A DNA stretch of 64,000 nt from positions 62,001 through 126,000 of the forward strand of contig CALXUG010000001.1 of the NCBI GenBank assembly GCA_944391625.1, given 5' to 3'. This DNA is from an uncultured Clostridia bacterium (lineage in GTDB: Bacteria > Bacillota > Peptococcia > Peptococcales > Peptococcaceae). Under the pieces are notes generated by a model. It did not search any database. It saw only the letters and a program-made list of their open reading frames with translations, and was not told where the DNA came from. This document shows positions 34,114 through 42,603 of the stretch, piece after piece. Positions within the stretch are counted from its first letter, which is position 1; every line of letters begins with the position of its first letter. A program made the position numbers and the translations under genes.

Positions 34114-37100
34114 TTAATTCAATTTTCTGCGTGTGATTGCCAAACCAATTACAGCAGCTGCCATCAGTCCAACCAGACCAACTACCGGAGCAGCATCACC
34201 GGTTTTTGGAGCATCGCCCAGCGGAACTTCCGGTTCATCTATTTCCACTTCTTCCCCAGGCACGTCAGTCAGAGGAACTTCCGGTTCATCAATATCAATA
34301 GTCGGTTCCTCCGGCAAGTCCGGTTCGGTCAGCGGTACATCCGGATCGGGAATATCCACTGTTGGTTTATCCGGATCTGGATCAGGATTCGGTCCTGGGC
34401 CTGGACCATCTTCATCAACCTTATAACTTACGGTTGGTTTCTGGAATTCTTCTGGCTCACTCTCACCTCCATTAGAATCCACTGGATATAAAATGGCACG
34501 ACTGTTGGTATATAAACCAAAATCTAAACTACCATCATTTTTGCTACCATCGTTATCATAATTACCGTAAGTACCTTCTTCACTCTTTGGATTCATTAAC
34601 TGAACAGTATAAGTCAGCTGAACCGGAGTAAATTTACTTACTGGAACATTGATAGTCCAAACAAAATGTTCTGTTATAGTTTTATCACCAGCAATGTACT
34701 CTACAACATAATCATATTCGCCAACATTTGGAGCAAAACCATATTTGTTTTCATCAATTTTTTCTGCTTTGTATTCAGTATCGCCAACTTTTAATGTCAT
34801 TGCAGATGCATCATTAATGAAATCAAAGTTGTAGTCATCTGCTACATAGCCAATGTAGTCATCTACAGTAGAATCAGCGTCTAACAGATAATAAATATCG
34901 TTCTGAATTGTGGTAAAGTCAACCATTTCTCCACCAGCCAGATAGTCCATGAAGGATGGACCCCATTTATTTGCTGTTCCTGTCGTATCAGTTGCATTCA
35001 TAGCATAACAATGATATCCTTCCGCTACAGCAGCTTGATATTCCATATAAGTCAAGTATAATGCTTTATCAACAGAGTTTGCATACATGGATTTTTTTTC
35101 TACGGGTGTCGCATTTACACTGGTACCACCATACGGATATTCGTACTGCGTTCCCTGCTGATTTACTTGCGCTTTTACGGTCTTTAACCACGACATCCAA
35201 TCTGCTGGTGGCTCATTAGTAGCATATTTGGAATTCCAATTCTCTGGGCCTGCAAATTTTTGTACGCTGTCTCCCTGCCAACTCCACGCAGTTGCGGTTG
35301 GTTCGGCATTATACATGTAGGTAATCCCGTCGCTGACAAAAATCAAATATTTACGGTCCGCCTGTACGGTTACGTCTTTATCTAACATTGCTTTCCCGGC
35401 TAATAAACCGGCATGGGTATTAGTACCACTACTAATATCTTGTTTTATAGCAGCTTCAATATCAACATACTGTGTTGCTAAATCTAAAAATTCTGTTGCA
35501 TGCGCTTCTTTATTAAAAATAACCACGCCAACTTTTACTTTTGCATTGGTATCTTTAATCTGTTCTTTCAGCTTGGTTAACATATTTAATGCCTGTTCTT
35601 CCAAGTCAGCGCTTGTGGATTTATCCAATACAAATACCACATCTGTGACAAGTTCTTCTTCCGCTGCTGGTAACGATAATGTTACTTTCGACTGGAAGTT
35701 TTTATCCAAATTCGTAGCGGTTTTCGATTTAGAAATTTCCCAATCCATAGGCGGAATTACTGGCACTTCTTCTGGTGCTAACCCATGTGCCGCTTTCAGT
35801 GCTTTCTTAGTTTCCAATACAGCGCTTACATCTTTGGCTACAGGATATAACACTACATAATTCTCTTCATAATTTTCTGCATCTGCTTCCCAGCGATTAT
35901 TTTCGTTATCATCATACCAACCGTCAATGGCATGAGCTTCGTTATTACAGTCTAAACCATCTTTATTGCCATCTAATGCCCAATCATCACCAGTCGCACC
36001 GAAAATGATTGTAGCATTATCGGCATTATAGATATCGTCGCCAGCTACAGCAGCGTGATTATTATATACTTTAGCATTTTTATTCAAACAAACATTGCCA
36101 ATGTTACTTATCCCGCCGCCTTTACCAGTATTATATTTCCCCGTTATTGTTAATTCATTTTGAATTACACTAACATTACTGGTTTCATCTTGACTTAACA
36201 AACCAGAAACATAAATTCCACCTTGTTTATTATTTTCAACAATTAAATTCGAGTTATTTTGAATTTTAAATAACACAGAACTAGGATCTGTACTTAGTTT
36301 TACCACTAACGCAGATCTTCCTGACGTTTCAATTCCTCCACAATTTTGAATTTTCAAAGTAGAATTATCAATAAGAGAATCTCCATCTAAATTCACACCA
36401 ATATTCCCACATTCATTTAATTCCATTGTAGAATCATACATATGCAATGTGCCATTTGTAAATCCATGGTTATTAACTTTGTCCATTTTCAAAACCGACT
36501 TTTTCATAACCGTGTCTGATTCATTCATTCCAATAGCACGCAAATTTTTTACACTTATCGTTGAATTATCAATATTTGATTTACTATTTACAATAAATCT
36601 ACTTGTATTGTCTATTTCGATATTGGCATTAGTAATATTAATTTCAGTTGTCTTATAATCACTATAAAAAGCATCACCAGTTCCTGAAGTATTCAATACT
36701 TTAAAATTCCCACCATTTATATTAACAATACCTTCATTGTAGATAGCTGTATAAGTTTCATTTCCGCCAATCAAAACATTACAATTTTCAAAATTAAGTG
36801 TTCCTGTTGCTTTAATTGTAAATGTCTCTCCAGAAGCTATTTGTTCTTCTGACACAATGTTCCCATTTTTAAATGTAAGTTTACCACCTACACCAAACCC
36901 TTCGCTATACCATTCATCTTTTGTATAAGTTCTACCGATTGACAGTGTATTACCATTTAAATCTAATGTAATATCACTATTTTCATTATTCATAAATAGA
37001 AAATCGGAAGTAACATTATCTAATAATTTTATCTCAACAGGTTGAGCACTATTTTTCGCCACTTCATAAGCAGTATTTAATGCTTCATACTGTTCATCAT

Positions 37101-37554
37101 CAATCATTGCCACAGTTGTCTCTGCTATCTCTGTTTCTTTTGCTACAGTACCGATAGCAGTCACAGATTCAGTTCCATCATCAGGTGTCAATGTGGCAGT
37201 AATTGTCTGTCCTGCTACTAATGTAACACCAGGTAATGTTGTTGTATAAACTACTGTTTCATCTTCTAAAGTGATTTCTACAGTTGCAACTGCTTCACCC
37301 TGAGTAACATCACCAATAGTCCATTGAACCATTCCAGCGGTTGTAAATTGCGCTGTTACGTCAAATAAGCCTGCTTTTTCAATTATTGTCTCTGTCCCAC
37401 CAATTAATGTAATTGGCGTAGCAACTTCTGGTGTTGGCTCACTGCCTCCATCCCCTTCTGCAAATACACTCATTGGCATGATGGTCAGCAGCATGGCTAA
37501 CACCAGCAGAATGGCAATATGCTTTTTTGTTTTGCCCTGTTTTTCAAATCTCAT
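34114..37554 (-). CDS. Large VWA-domain surface protein with sortase-type anchor
   Basis: The protein has 1146 residues. A signal peptide with a basic N-region (KKHIAILLVLAMLLTIMPMSVFA) is followed by an Ig-like/beta region. Residues about 170-560 form an Asn-rich stretch of short beta repeats (ITLDLNGNTLSIG, GTLNFENCNVLIGG, IVNINGGNF) that looks like a parallel beta-helix. A von Willebrand A domain starts near residue 635 with a complete MIDAS: VFVLDKSTS, the Thr in SGTNT, and FVSDG. After a Pro/Asp/Glu-rich stalk with DEPEVPL repeats comes a sorting signal DAPKTGD, a hydrophobic span and RRKLN. It is probably a wall-anchored adhesin or pilus-tip-like protein. No sortase gene is in the window. 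AT-rich base use in the beta-helix part suggests transfer. Confidence 0.85.
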   Translation of the reverse strand: MRFEKQGKTKKHIAILLVLAMLLTIMPMSVFAEGDGGSEPTPEVATPITLIGGTETIIEKAGLFDVTAQFTTAGMVQWTIGDVTQGEAVATVEITLEDETVVYTTTLPGVTLVAGQTITATLTPDDGTESVTAIGTVAKETEIAETTVAMIDDEQYEALNTAYEVAKNSAQPVEIKLLDNVTSDFLFMNNENSDITLDLNGNTLSIGRTYTKDEWYSEGFGVGGKLTFKNGNIVSEEQIASGETFTIKATGTLNFENCNVLIGGNETYTAIYNEGIVNINGGNFKVLNTSGTGDAFYSDYKTTEINITNANIEIDNTSRFIVNSKSNIDNSTISVKNLRAIGMNESDTVMKKSVLKMDKVNNHGFTNGTLHMYDSTMELNECGNIGVNLDGDSLIDNSTLKIQNCGGIETSGRSALVVKLSTDPSSVLFKIQNNSNLIVENNKQGGIYVSGLLSQDETSNVSVIQNELTITGKYNTGKGGGISNIGNVCLNKNAKVYNNHAAVAGDDIYNADNATIIFGATGDDWALDGNKDGLDCNNEAHAIDGWYDDNENNRWEADAENYEENYVVLYPVAKDVSAVLETKKALKAAHGLAPEEVPVIPPMDWEISKSKTATNLDKNFQSKVTLSLPAAEEELVTDVVFVLDKSTSADLEEQALNMLTKLKEQIKDTNAKVKVGVVIFNKEAHATEFLDLATQYVDIEAAIKQDISSGTNTHAGLLAGKAMLDKDVTVQADRKYLIFVSDGITYMYNAEPTATAWSWQGDSVQKFAGPENWNSKYATNEPPADWMSWLKTVKAQVNQQGTQYEYPYGGTSVNATPVEKKSMYANSVDKALYLTYMEYQAAVAEGYHCYAMNATDTTGTANKWGPSFMDYLAGGEMVDFTTIQNDIYYLLDADSTVDDYIGYVADDYNFDFINDASAMTLKVGDTEYKAEKIDENKYGFAPNVGEYDYVVEYIAGDKTITEHFVWTINVPVSKFTPVQLTYTVQLMNPKSEEGTYGNYDNDGSKNDGSLDFGLYTNSRAILYPVDSNGGESEPEEFQKPTVSYKVDEDGPGPGPNPDPDPDKPTVDIPDPDVPLTEPDLPEEPTIDIDEPEVPLTDVPGEEVEIDEPEVPLGDAPKTGDAAPVVGLVGLMAAAVIGLAITRRKLN

Positions 37555-37661
37555 ACTTCTTTCCCCCTTGTGATTCTGTGCGGCCTTTCAAACCTAATTG
37601 TTCCGGCCGACAGCATTGTATTTCTATCCAAATTTCTATTATCGTTTATACAAACTGTCAT
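37551..37661 (-). CDS. 36-residue upstream ORF overlapping the surface-protein start
   Basis: An ATG with an excellent site (GCAGGAGGTGACGG) opens 36 codons (MTVCIND at the start, RGKEV at the end). The TGA stop overlaps the surface-protein ATG as ATGA. The peptide is basic and matches nothing I know. The arrangement looks like a leader peptide or coupling ORF that delivers ribosomes to the large gene. The latter has its own GGGGGA site within the uORF. Confidence 0.45.
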   Translation of the reverse strand: MTVCINDNRNLDRNTMLSAGTIRFERPHRITRGKEV

Positions 37662-37715
37662 CCGTCACCTCCTGCTTTTTGCCTCGTTCAGAAATCTATA
37701 CATTTCTAAACACAC

Positions 37716-37757
37716 AAAAAAAGCCGCTATGTAGTACTACATGTACTACACAACGAC
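37716..37757 (-). terminator. Attenuator-like terminator in the surface-protein leader
   Basis: On the minus strand GTCGTTGTGTAGTAC and GTACTACATAGCGGC pair along all 15 positions (with G-U pairs) around ATGTA, followed by seven T. It lies between the predicted promoter (37861) and the upstream ORF, so the transcript must read through it or start after it. Confidence 0.75.
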
Positions 37758-37860
37758 TAAATATGTACAAAAAAATGCAATTCAAAAATGTATAGTTTTT
37801 AAACTTTCAGGCATAAACATTTTAAAAAACTGACTACCAGTTCAGTTCTATATAGTTATC

Positions 37861-37869
37861 ATTATAACA
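37861..37869 (-). promoter_or_regulatory. Extended -10 promoter of the surface-protein cassette
   Basis: Minus strand TGTTATAAT is an extended -10 element. The -35 region is weak. Transcription would begin near 37854, giving a leader of about 300 bases that contains the terminator and the upstream ORF. Confidence 0.55.
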
Positions 37870-38040
37870 AAGAATGGTTACACTTTTGTTACATTTCACC
37901 AATTTTCTTATTAAAATAGTTTTTATAAAAATTTATTATATATTTTGTATAGCACTCCAATGAAAGCCTTCTATGACAAAAACTGCTTGTTGTTTTCGTG
38001 AAGGTTTCGCAGACAAATTTTTTCTTTATCAACATCTCAC

Positions 38041-38190
38041 CAGGCAGACTATCATTGCACGCGTTCCGACTTAGGATGGACTGGGGCGCAGACTGTTCTC
38101 ATCGAGGCGGACAGACTTGTCCGGCCAAGAAGAACAGACCAGCCACTGTCCAGACTACGGAGGGGGCGGCAATGGTAGTTCTGCCTGAGC
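38041..38190 (-). ncRNA. Structured inverted-repeat element, copy B (unknown family)
   Basis: The minus-strand reading matches copy A at 33783-33938. The same stems form: AGGCAGA/TCTGCCT (38186-38180 with 38048-38042), CATTGC/GCAATG, TCCG/CGGA, TGGAC/GTCCA, CTGTTCT/AGAACAG and GGACA-AGTC-TGTCC. Relative to copy A, one base pair changes from G-C to A-U in the outermost stem, one from U-A to A-U in the second stem, and one from C-G to U-A in the central stem. Such covariation supports selection on structure. Both copies point inward toward the surface-protein gene. Confidence 0.6.
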
Positions 38191-38276
38191 ATCACATAAC
38201 AACCGCCATTCACCAATTGATCTTCTTAACATATTCCCTTGTCTTTCCTAAATCAGAACAATTTCAAAGCACAGCA

Positions 38277-38312
38277 AAAAGCGGCACAGTCCTGATACAG
38301 ACCATGCCGCTT
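38277..38312. terminator. Hairpin between the cassette and trmD
   Basis: AAGCGGCA and TGCCGCTT arms with an inner AGTC/GAC stem. It may end transcription of the trmD operon, which is 87 bases away, although the U-run is poor. Confidence 0.4.
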
Positions 38313-38398
38313 AACTGATACGATTAACTACCACAATCACACTTCTTATATCCAAACAATGTGACAAACTTCTCTGTCATCATCTACCAAAATACAGA

Positions 38399-39157
38399 TT
38401 ATTCCCCATCTGCATTTTGTTCCAGAGTCAATTCTGCCTTGATTTCCTCCAACAGACCTTCTTCTTCCTGATTGAGCTCATATTGCTCCAGTAAATCAGG
38501 CCGCCGCAATAAGGTTCTCCGCAAAGATTGTTTTTTGCGCCATTTACGAATATTCTCGTGATGACCGGACAACAAAATTTCAGGCACTTCCATACCTTCA
38601 AAATTTTGCGGCCGTGTATAGTGGGGATATTCTAACAGACCATGATAAAAAGAATCATCCTCATAAGATTCCTGCTCCTTAATAACGCCGGGAATCAGCC
38701 GACTGATGGCATCAATCATTACCATCGCCGGTAATTCGCCGCCGGTCAATACATAATCGCCAATAGAGTATTCCCGGGTGACAAAAGAGCGAATGCGTTC
38801 ATCAAATCCTTCGTAATGGCCGCAGATGAAGGCCAGCTGTTTTTTTTGCGACAGCTGCCGGGCAGCTTCCTGGTCAAATACTGCTCCTTGTGGAGAAAGC
38901 AAAATAATCTCCGTTTCCGGATCATGCAAATTGAGGTTGCTGCGCAAAGCAGAAATGATAGGCTCCGGCTGCAACACCATGCCCGCACCACCGCCAAAGG
39001 GATAATCATCGACGGCATGGTGCTTGTTGGTAGAATAGGCGCGGAAATTAATTATATCAATTTGCAAAATGCCTTTGCTTCTGGCCTTTCCCAATAAGCT
39101 GCTGCCCAATGGACCATCAAACATTTCAGGAAAAAGCGAAAAAATTTTAATCTCCAT
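38399..39157 (-). CDS. trmD: tRNA (guanine37-N1)-methyltransferase TrmD
   Basis: The protein has 252 residues. The ATG at 39157 is preferred over a GTG at 39163 because GAGG lies between them. SPOUT-fold hallmarks are visible: IKIFSLFPEMFDGPLGSSLLGKA at the start, the trefoil-knot region IICGHYEGFDERI-like (FICGHYEGFDERIRSFVTREYSIGDYVLTGGELPAMVMID), and GLLEYPHYTRP. It methylates G37 of tRNAs reading CNN codons to prevent frameshifting. It is the last gene of the ylxM-ffh operon, 7 bases after rimM. Confidence 0.96.
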   Translation of the reverse strand: MEIKIFSLFPEMFDGPLGSSLLGKARSKGILQIDIINFRAYSTNKHHAVDDYPFGGGAGMVLQPEPIISALRSNLNLHDPETEIILLSPQGAVFDQEAARQLSQKKQLAFICGHYEGFDERIRSFVTREYSIGDYVLTGGELPAMVMIDAISRLIPGVIKEQESYEDDSFYHGLLEYPHYTRPQNFEGMEVPEILLSGHHENIRKWRKKQSLRRTLLRRPDLLEQYELNQEEEGLLEEIKAELTLEQNADGE

Positions 39158-39164
39158 AGGCACC

Positions 39165-39671
39165 TCAGTCTAATAAACCTGCCGGAATTTCTACATCCAT
39201 ACGGCCCTGTTCCAGATCAATATTTTTTACCACTGATTTTAAAGCGGGAAGATAAAATACGCTCTCATCGCCTGTTACCTCATACAAATCGGTGCTGCTG
39301 TTCTGCAGCACAGCAGTTACTTTTCCGTAACAGGTATCGCCCTCGTAAACCTGCAGTCCGACAATTTCATAAATGAAGTAGGCACCTTTGGGTTTTACAG
39401 CATCTTCCGGACGAACACACAAATAAATATTTTTCAGCCGTTCTGCCTGGTTGCGGTCAGTGATTCCTGCCAAAGTAAGCAGAATATTTTCTTTGTGTTC
39501 CCGAACAGACACCACCGTGACATCTTCATAACGACCGCTCGGCAATTCCAGCAGGGCCTGTTTCAGTTTTTTAAACCGCCGATTATTATCGGTCAATGGC
39601 TGCAGCACCAATTCACCTTTGACACCATGGCAGTTGGTAATTTTTCCGATACGAATCATTTTTTCACTCAT
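39165..39671 (-). CDS. rimM: Ribosome maturation factor RimM
   Basis: The protein has 168 residues. The N-terminal RimM domain shows IRIGKITNCHGVKGELVLQPLTDNNRRF. The C-terminal PRC-barrel domain has AYFIYEIVGLQVYEGDTCYGKVTAVLQNSSTDLYEV and ends YLPALKSVVKNIDLEQGRMDVEIPAGLLD. It assists 16S rRNA processing and 30S head assembly by binding protein S19. The gene lies between ylqD and trmD, as in many Bacillota. Confidence 0.95.
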   Translation of the reverse strand: MSEKMIRIGKITNCHGVKGELVLQPLTDNNRRFKKLKQALLELPSGRYEDVTVVSVREHKENILLTLAGITDRNQAERLKNIYLCVRPEDAVKPKGAYFIYEIVGLQVYEGDTCYGKVTAVLQNSSTDLYEVTGDESVFYLPALKSVVKNIDLEQGRMDVEIPAGLLD

Positions 39672-39674
39672 GGC

Positions 39675-40088
39675 TTATTCCTGCGGATTGATAGCCATAA
39701 CGATATCATCTTTCAAGATAATTTCGCAGCTGACATTGGCTGTAAATGGCTCTCCTACTTTTACTTCCTGCAAAAAGTTACCTTCACCGGTTTCTACAAT
39801 CTCACCATCCGGCAGATCCATTACTGCCTGCAGGCTCAGTTTCAGCTGTTCTTTGTAGGCAGCCAGTTTTTCTTTTTCGGCCATAAACTGACGGCGATAC
39901 ATTTCTACATTTGGGTCCCCTTTTAAGGTCAGTTTTGTAATGGCTTTCTGCATATTTTCATCATAAATGGCAATATCGCTATCCACTTTATCTATTTCAG
40001 TTTGAAACTGCTGACCGGCTTTTTGTTTGTATCCTTCGGTCACAACCTGTTTGATTACCAGTTTCCCCATCATTTGAATCTTATCCAT
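39675..40088 (-). CDS. ylqD: YlqD family protein
   Basis: The protein has 137 residues from ATG 40088, with AAAGGAGG upstream. An upstream in-frame extension to 40187 is not used. It begins with a short strand (KLVIKQVVTEGYKQKAG), continues with a helical, charged middle (QFMAEKEKLAAYKEQLKLSL) and ends with a beta-rich part (VGEPFTANVSCEIILKDDIVMAINP). This is the YlqD pattern, and the position between khpA and rimM is diagnostic. The function is unknown. The location suggests a link to RNA metabolism or ribosome assembly. Confidence 0.85.
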   Translation of the reverse strand: MDKIQMMGKLVIKQVVTEGYKQKAGQQFQTEIDKVDSDIAIYDENMQKAITKLTLKGDPNVEMYRRQFMAEKEKLAAYKEQLKLSLQAVMDLPDGEIVETGEGNFLQEVKVGEPFTANVSCEIILKDDIVMAINPQE

Positions 40089-40209
40089 GCGGAGTGCCTC
40101 CTTTTTTGTATGTAGTTCCAAAAATAGTGTATGCAATTTTGAGATAATATAAAACCGACTGGAGACAATTATCATTGCAATTTGCATTGTCGCAGTCGGC
40201 TTCGTATCA

Positions 40210-40437
40210 TTACATAATTTCTACTGTAACTTTTTTATTTGCTTTTACAGCAGCTGCTTTGACCACTGTGCGGATGGCTTTGGCAATTCGGCCCTGTTTG
40301 CCGATTACCTTACCCATATCTTCCGGCGCTACGGTCAAATGAATGGTAATTTCTTTTCCATTCTCAACCTGAGTTACCTTTACAGCTTCAGGCTGATCAA
40401 CTAAGGATTTTGCTAAGTGTTCCACCAAAGCTAACAC
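40210..40437 (-). CDS. khpA: KH-domain RNA-binding protein KhpA (YlqC)
   Basis: The protein has 75 residues, starting with GTG after AGGAGGG. It is essentially a single KH domain: ITIHLTVAPEDMGKVIGKQGRIAKAIRTVVKAAA contains the GKxGR-type RNA-binding loop (GKQGR). KhpA with KhpB binds many small RNAs and mRNAs in Gram-positive bacteria and influences cell elongation. It follows rpsP by 12 bases. Confidence 0.93.
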   Translation of the reverse strand: MLALVEHLAKSLVDQPEAVKVTQVENGKEITIHLTVAPEDMGKVIGKQGRIAKAIRTVVKAAAVKANKKVTVEIM

Positions 40438-40449
40438 AAAAATCCCTCC

Positions 40450-40695
40450 TTATTTCCACAGGCCAGCCTGTTTTAACAGAGATCTTACTGTATCGGAAGG
40501 CTGTGCGCCGCTACCAATCCATTTCTGTGCTTTTTCAGCATTGATTTCAACTGCAGCAGGTTTACAATTTGGATTGTAAGTACCGATTTCATCAATGAAA
40601 CGGCCGTCTCTTGGAGAACGGGAGTCTGCTACAACTATACGATAAAATGGAGCTTTTTTTGCACCCATTCTTTTTAATCTGATTTTTGTTGCCAT
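40450..40695 (-). CDS. rpsP: 30S ribosomal protein S16
   Basis: The protein has 81 residues from ATG 40695 behind GAGGAGGTG. The family signature is at the N-terminus: [39 protein letters not shown] and the C-terminal [16 protein letters not shown] follow. S16 binds 16S rRNA and stabilises the 5' domain and platform. It is in operon with ffh upstream and khpA downstream. Confidence 0.97.
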   Translation of the reverse strand: MATKIRLKRMGAKKAPFYRIVVADSRSPRDGRFIDEIGTYNPNCKPAAVEINAEKAQKWIGSGAQPSDTVRSLLKQAGLWK

Positions 40696-40740
40696 GTTTT
40701 TCACCTCCTCTAACTACTTCAATTTTTGTTACATGCTTGT

Positions 40741-42087
40741 TTATTGCATAAACGGCAGTTTTAACTTGCCTTTTTTCCCTTTTTTACCGGAAGCCATACC
40801 GGCAAACTGCTTCATCAGCATTTGTGACTGTTCGTACTGTTTCAGCAGACGATTTACTTCCTGCACCTTGGTGCCGGAACCAGCTGCAATCCGTTTACGG
40901 CGGCTGCCGTTGATAATTTTGGGATTGCGCCGTTCAGCCTGTGTCATAGAAAGAATGATTGCTTTTGTCTGACCAAGATCTTTGTCACTGATCTGCAAAT
41001 CTTTCAGTTTATTTTTACTCATACCAGGAATCATTTCCATCATGGTATTGATATTGCCCATATTTTTTAACTGGTCCATCTGGTCCAGATAATCTTCCAG
41101 CGTAAACTCGGCTTTCAGCATTTTCTTCTGCATTTCTTCCGCTTTTTGCTGGTCCATGGTTTCCTGCGCTTTTTCGATCAGGGTTAATACATCGCCCATG
41201 CCCAAAATACGGGAAGCCATACGATCCGGATGAAATGGTTCCAACGCATCCAGCTTTTCACCCATACCGGCAAACTTAATAGGTTTTCCGGTAATAGATT
41301 TGATAGATAACGCCGCGCCGCCTCTGGTATCACCGTCCAGTTTGGTCAACACAACGCCGGTAATATCCAGCAGTTCGTTAAAGCTATCTGCCACATTAAC
41401 AGCATCCTGACCCACCATGGAGTCGACAACCAGTAAAATTTCTGTTGGTTCCGCAACTGCCTTTACCTGCCGCAGCTCTTCCATCAGCACTTCGTCAATA
41501 TGCAAACGACCGGCAGTATCCAGAATCACCACATCATTACCGTGGGATTTGGCATGCTCTATAGCACCTTTGGCAATGTCTACCGGATTGGCTTTGTCAC
41601 CCAGCGAATAAACCGGAATGTCCAATTGCTCACCCAATACTTGCAGCTGTTTGATAGCCGCAGGCCGATATACGTCACAAGCTGCCAGTACAGGCCGTTT
41701 TCCCTGTTTTTTTAATAAGCGGCCCAATTTCCCGGTGGTAGTTGTTTTCCCGGAGCCCTGCAGCCCCACCATCATAATTACAGTAGGCGGTTTTGGCGAA
41801 ATGATCAGCTTACTTTGAGTACCGCCCAGCAGCTGTGTCAGTTCGTCATGTACAATCTTGACCACCTGCTGCCCCGGCGTTAAGCTTTCCATTACTTCTT
41901 CGCCAACAGCCCGATTGTTGATATTATCAATAAATTGTTTGACTACTTTATAGTTTACGTCCGCTTCCAGCAAAGCAACTTTTACTTCCCGCATGACGGC
42001 TTTCAAATCTTTTTCGGAGATTTTCCCCTGCCCTTTCATACGTTTAAAGATGTCCTGCAGTTTATCGCCCAATCCATCAAAGGCCAT
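40741..42087 (-). CDS. ffh: Signal recognition particle GTPase Ffh
   Basis: The protein has 448 residues. The N domain helical bundle is followed by the G domain with MVGLQGSGKTTTTGKLGRLLKKQG (G1), DVYRPAAIKQL, VILDTAGRLHIDEVLMEEL (G3) and VLTKLDGDTRGGAALS (G4). The methionine-rich M domain (MDQLKNMGNINTMMEMIPGMSKNKLKDL ... RIAAGSGTKVQEVNRLLKQYEQSQMLMKQFAGM) binds 4.5S RNA and signal sequences. With FtsY it delivers nascent membrane proteins to the translocon. It is preceded by ylxM and followed by rpsP. Confidence 0.97.
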   Translation of the reverse strand: MAFDGLGDKLQDIFKRMKGQGKISEKDLKAVMREVKVALLEADVNYKVVKQFIDNINNRAVGEEVMESLTPGQQVVKIVHDELTQLLGGTQSKLIISPKPPTVIMMVGLQGSGKTTTTGKLGRLLKKQGKRPVLAACDVYRPAAIKQLQVLGEQLDIPVYSLGDKANPVDIAKGAIEHAKSHGNDVVILDTAGRLHIDEVLMEELRQVKAVAEPTEILLVVDSMVGQDAVNVADSFNELLDITGVVLTKLDGDTRGGAALSIKSITGKPIKFAGMGEKLDALEPFHPDRMASRILGMGDVLTLIEKAQETMDQQKAEEMQKKMLKAEFTLEDYLDQMDQLKNMGNINTMMEMIPGMSKNKLKDLQISDKDLGQTKAIILSMTQAERRNPKIINGSRRKRIAAGSGTKVQEVNRLLKQYEQSQMLMKQFAGMASGKKGKKGKLKLPFMQ

Positions 42088-42126
42088 GATTGAACATCCT
42101 CCCTTCTGTTTACTCTATATTGCTGT

Positions 42127-42465
42127 TTACTCGCCGCGCTCGCTCTGTTCCCAGCCAAGCTGCTGCAACAATAACAGCATATCAGCGTTGCCGGCTGCCA
42201 GCCTGCCCAGCTGTTCTAAAATCTGTTTCTGTTCTGACGCACGCTGCGCCAGATGTAATTTTTCTTCATATTTTTCTAATAAATGCTCTGTTCGTTTAAT
42301 TAAATCATGCACTGCCGTCCGTGAAATATTTTGCTCGGCGGCAATTTCACCCAGTGAAAGGTCACATTGATAATATAAATCAAAGACATCCTGCTGTTTC
42401 TCAGTTAACAGGCCACCATATAAATCATACAAGACCGTCAGTTTCGCCCGTTGCTCCAGGGTCAT
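42127..42465 (-). CDS. ylxM: YlxM/p13-like HTH protein (SRP-associated)
   Basis: The protein has 112 residues. The ATG at 42465 is chosen (GAGGTGAAAGTA upstream) over an in-frame GTG at 42474. The sigma-70 region 4-like helix-turn-helix is clear: LTEKQQDVFDLYYQCDLSLGEIAAEQNISRTAVHDLIKRTEHLLEKYEEKL. It sits directly before ffh, as in Bacillus and Streptococcus, where YlxM modulates the SRP pathway. It heads the ffh-rpsP-trmD operon. Confidence 0.92.
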   Translation of the reverse strand: MTLEQRAKLTVLYDLYGGLLTEKQQDVFDLYYQCDLSLGEIAAEQNISRTAVHDLIKRTEHLLEKYEEKLHLAQRASEQKQILEQLGRLAAGNADMLLLLQQLGWEQSERGE

Positions 42466-42510
42466 TACTTTCACCTCATCTGTTAACCTTCACTACTTAA
42501 CACCTTTGAT

Positions 42511-42539
42511 AGTTTAACCAAAATAAAACAGAATGTCAA
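42511..42539 (-). promoter_or_regulatory. Promoter of the ylxM-ffh-trmD operon
   Basis: Minus strand: TTGACA (42539-42534), 17-base spacer, TAAACT (42516-42511), about 45 bases before ylxM. Confidence 0.75.
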
Positions 42540-42603
42540 GTATTTTTACTAAACATCCTGCGAAAATATGATAAATCCATTTTATAGGTTATCCGTTTTA
42601 TAT

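Noticed and set aside
33783-38190. Phase-variable invertible switch
   Set aside because: The inverted repeats could recombine, but the predicted promoter, leader and whole gene all lie inside, so inversion would not turn the gene off. No site-specific recombinase is nearby.
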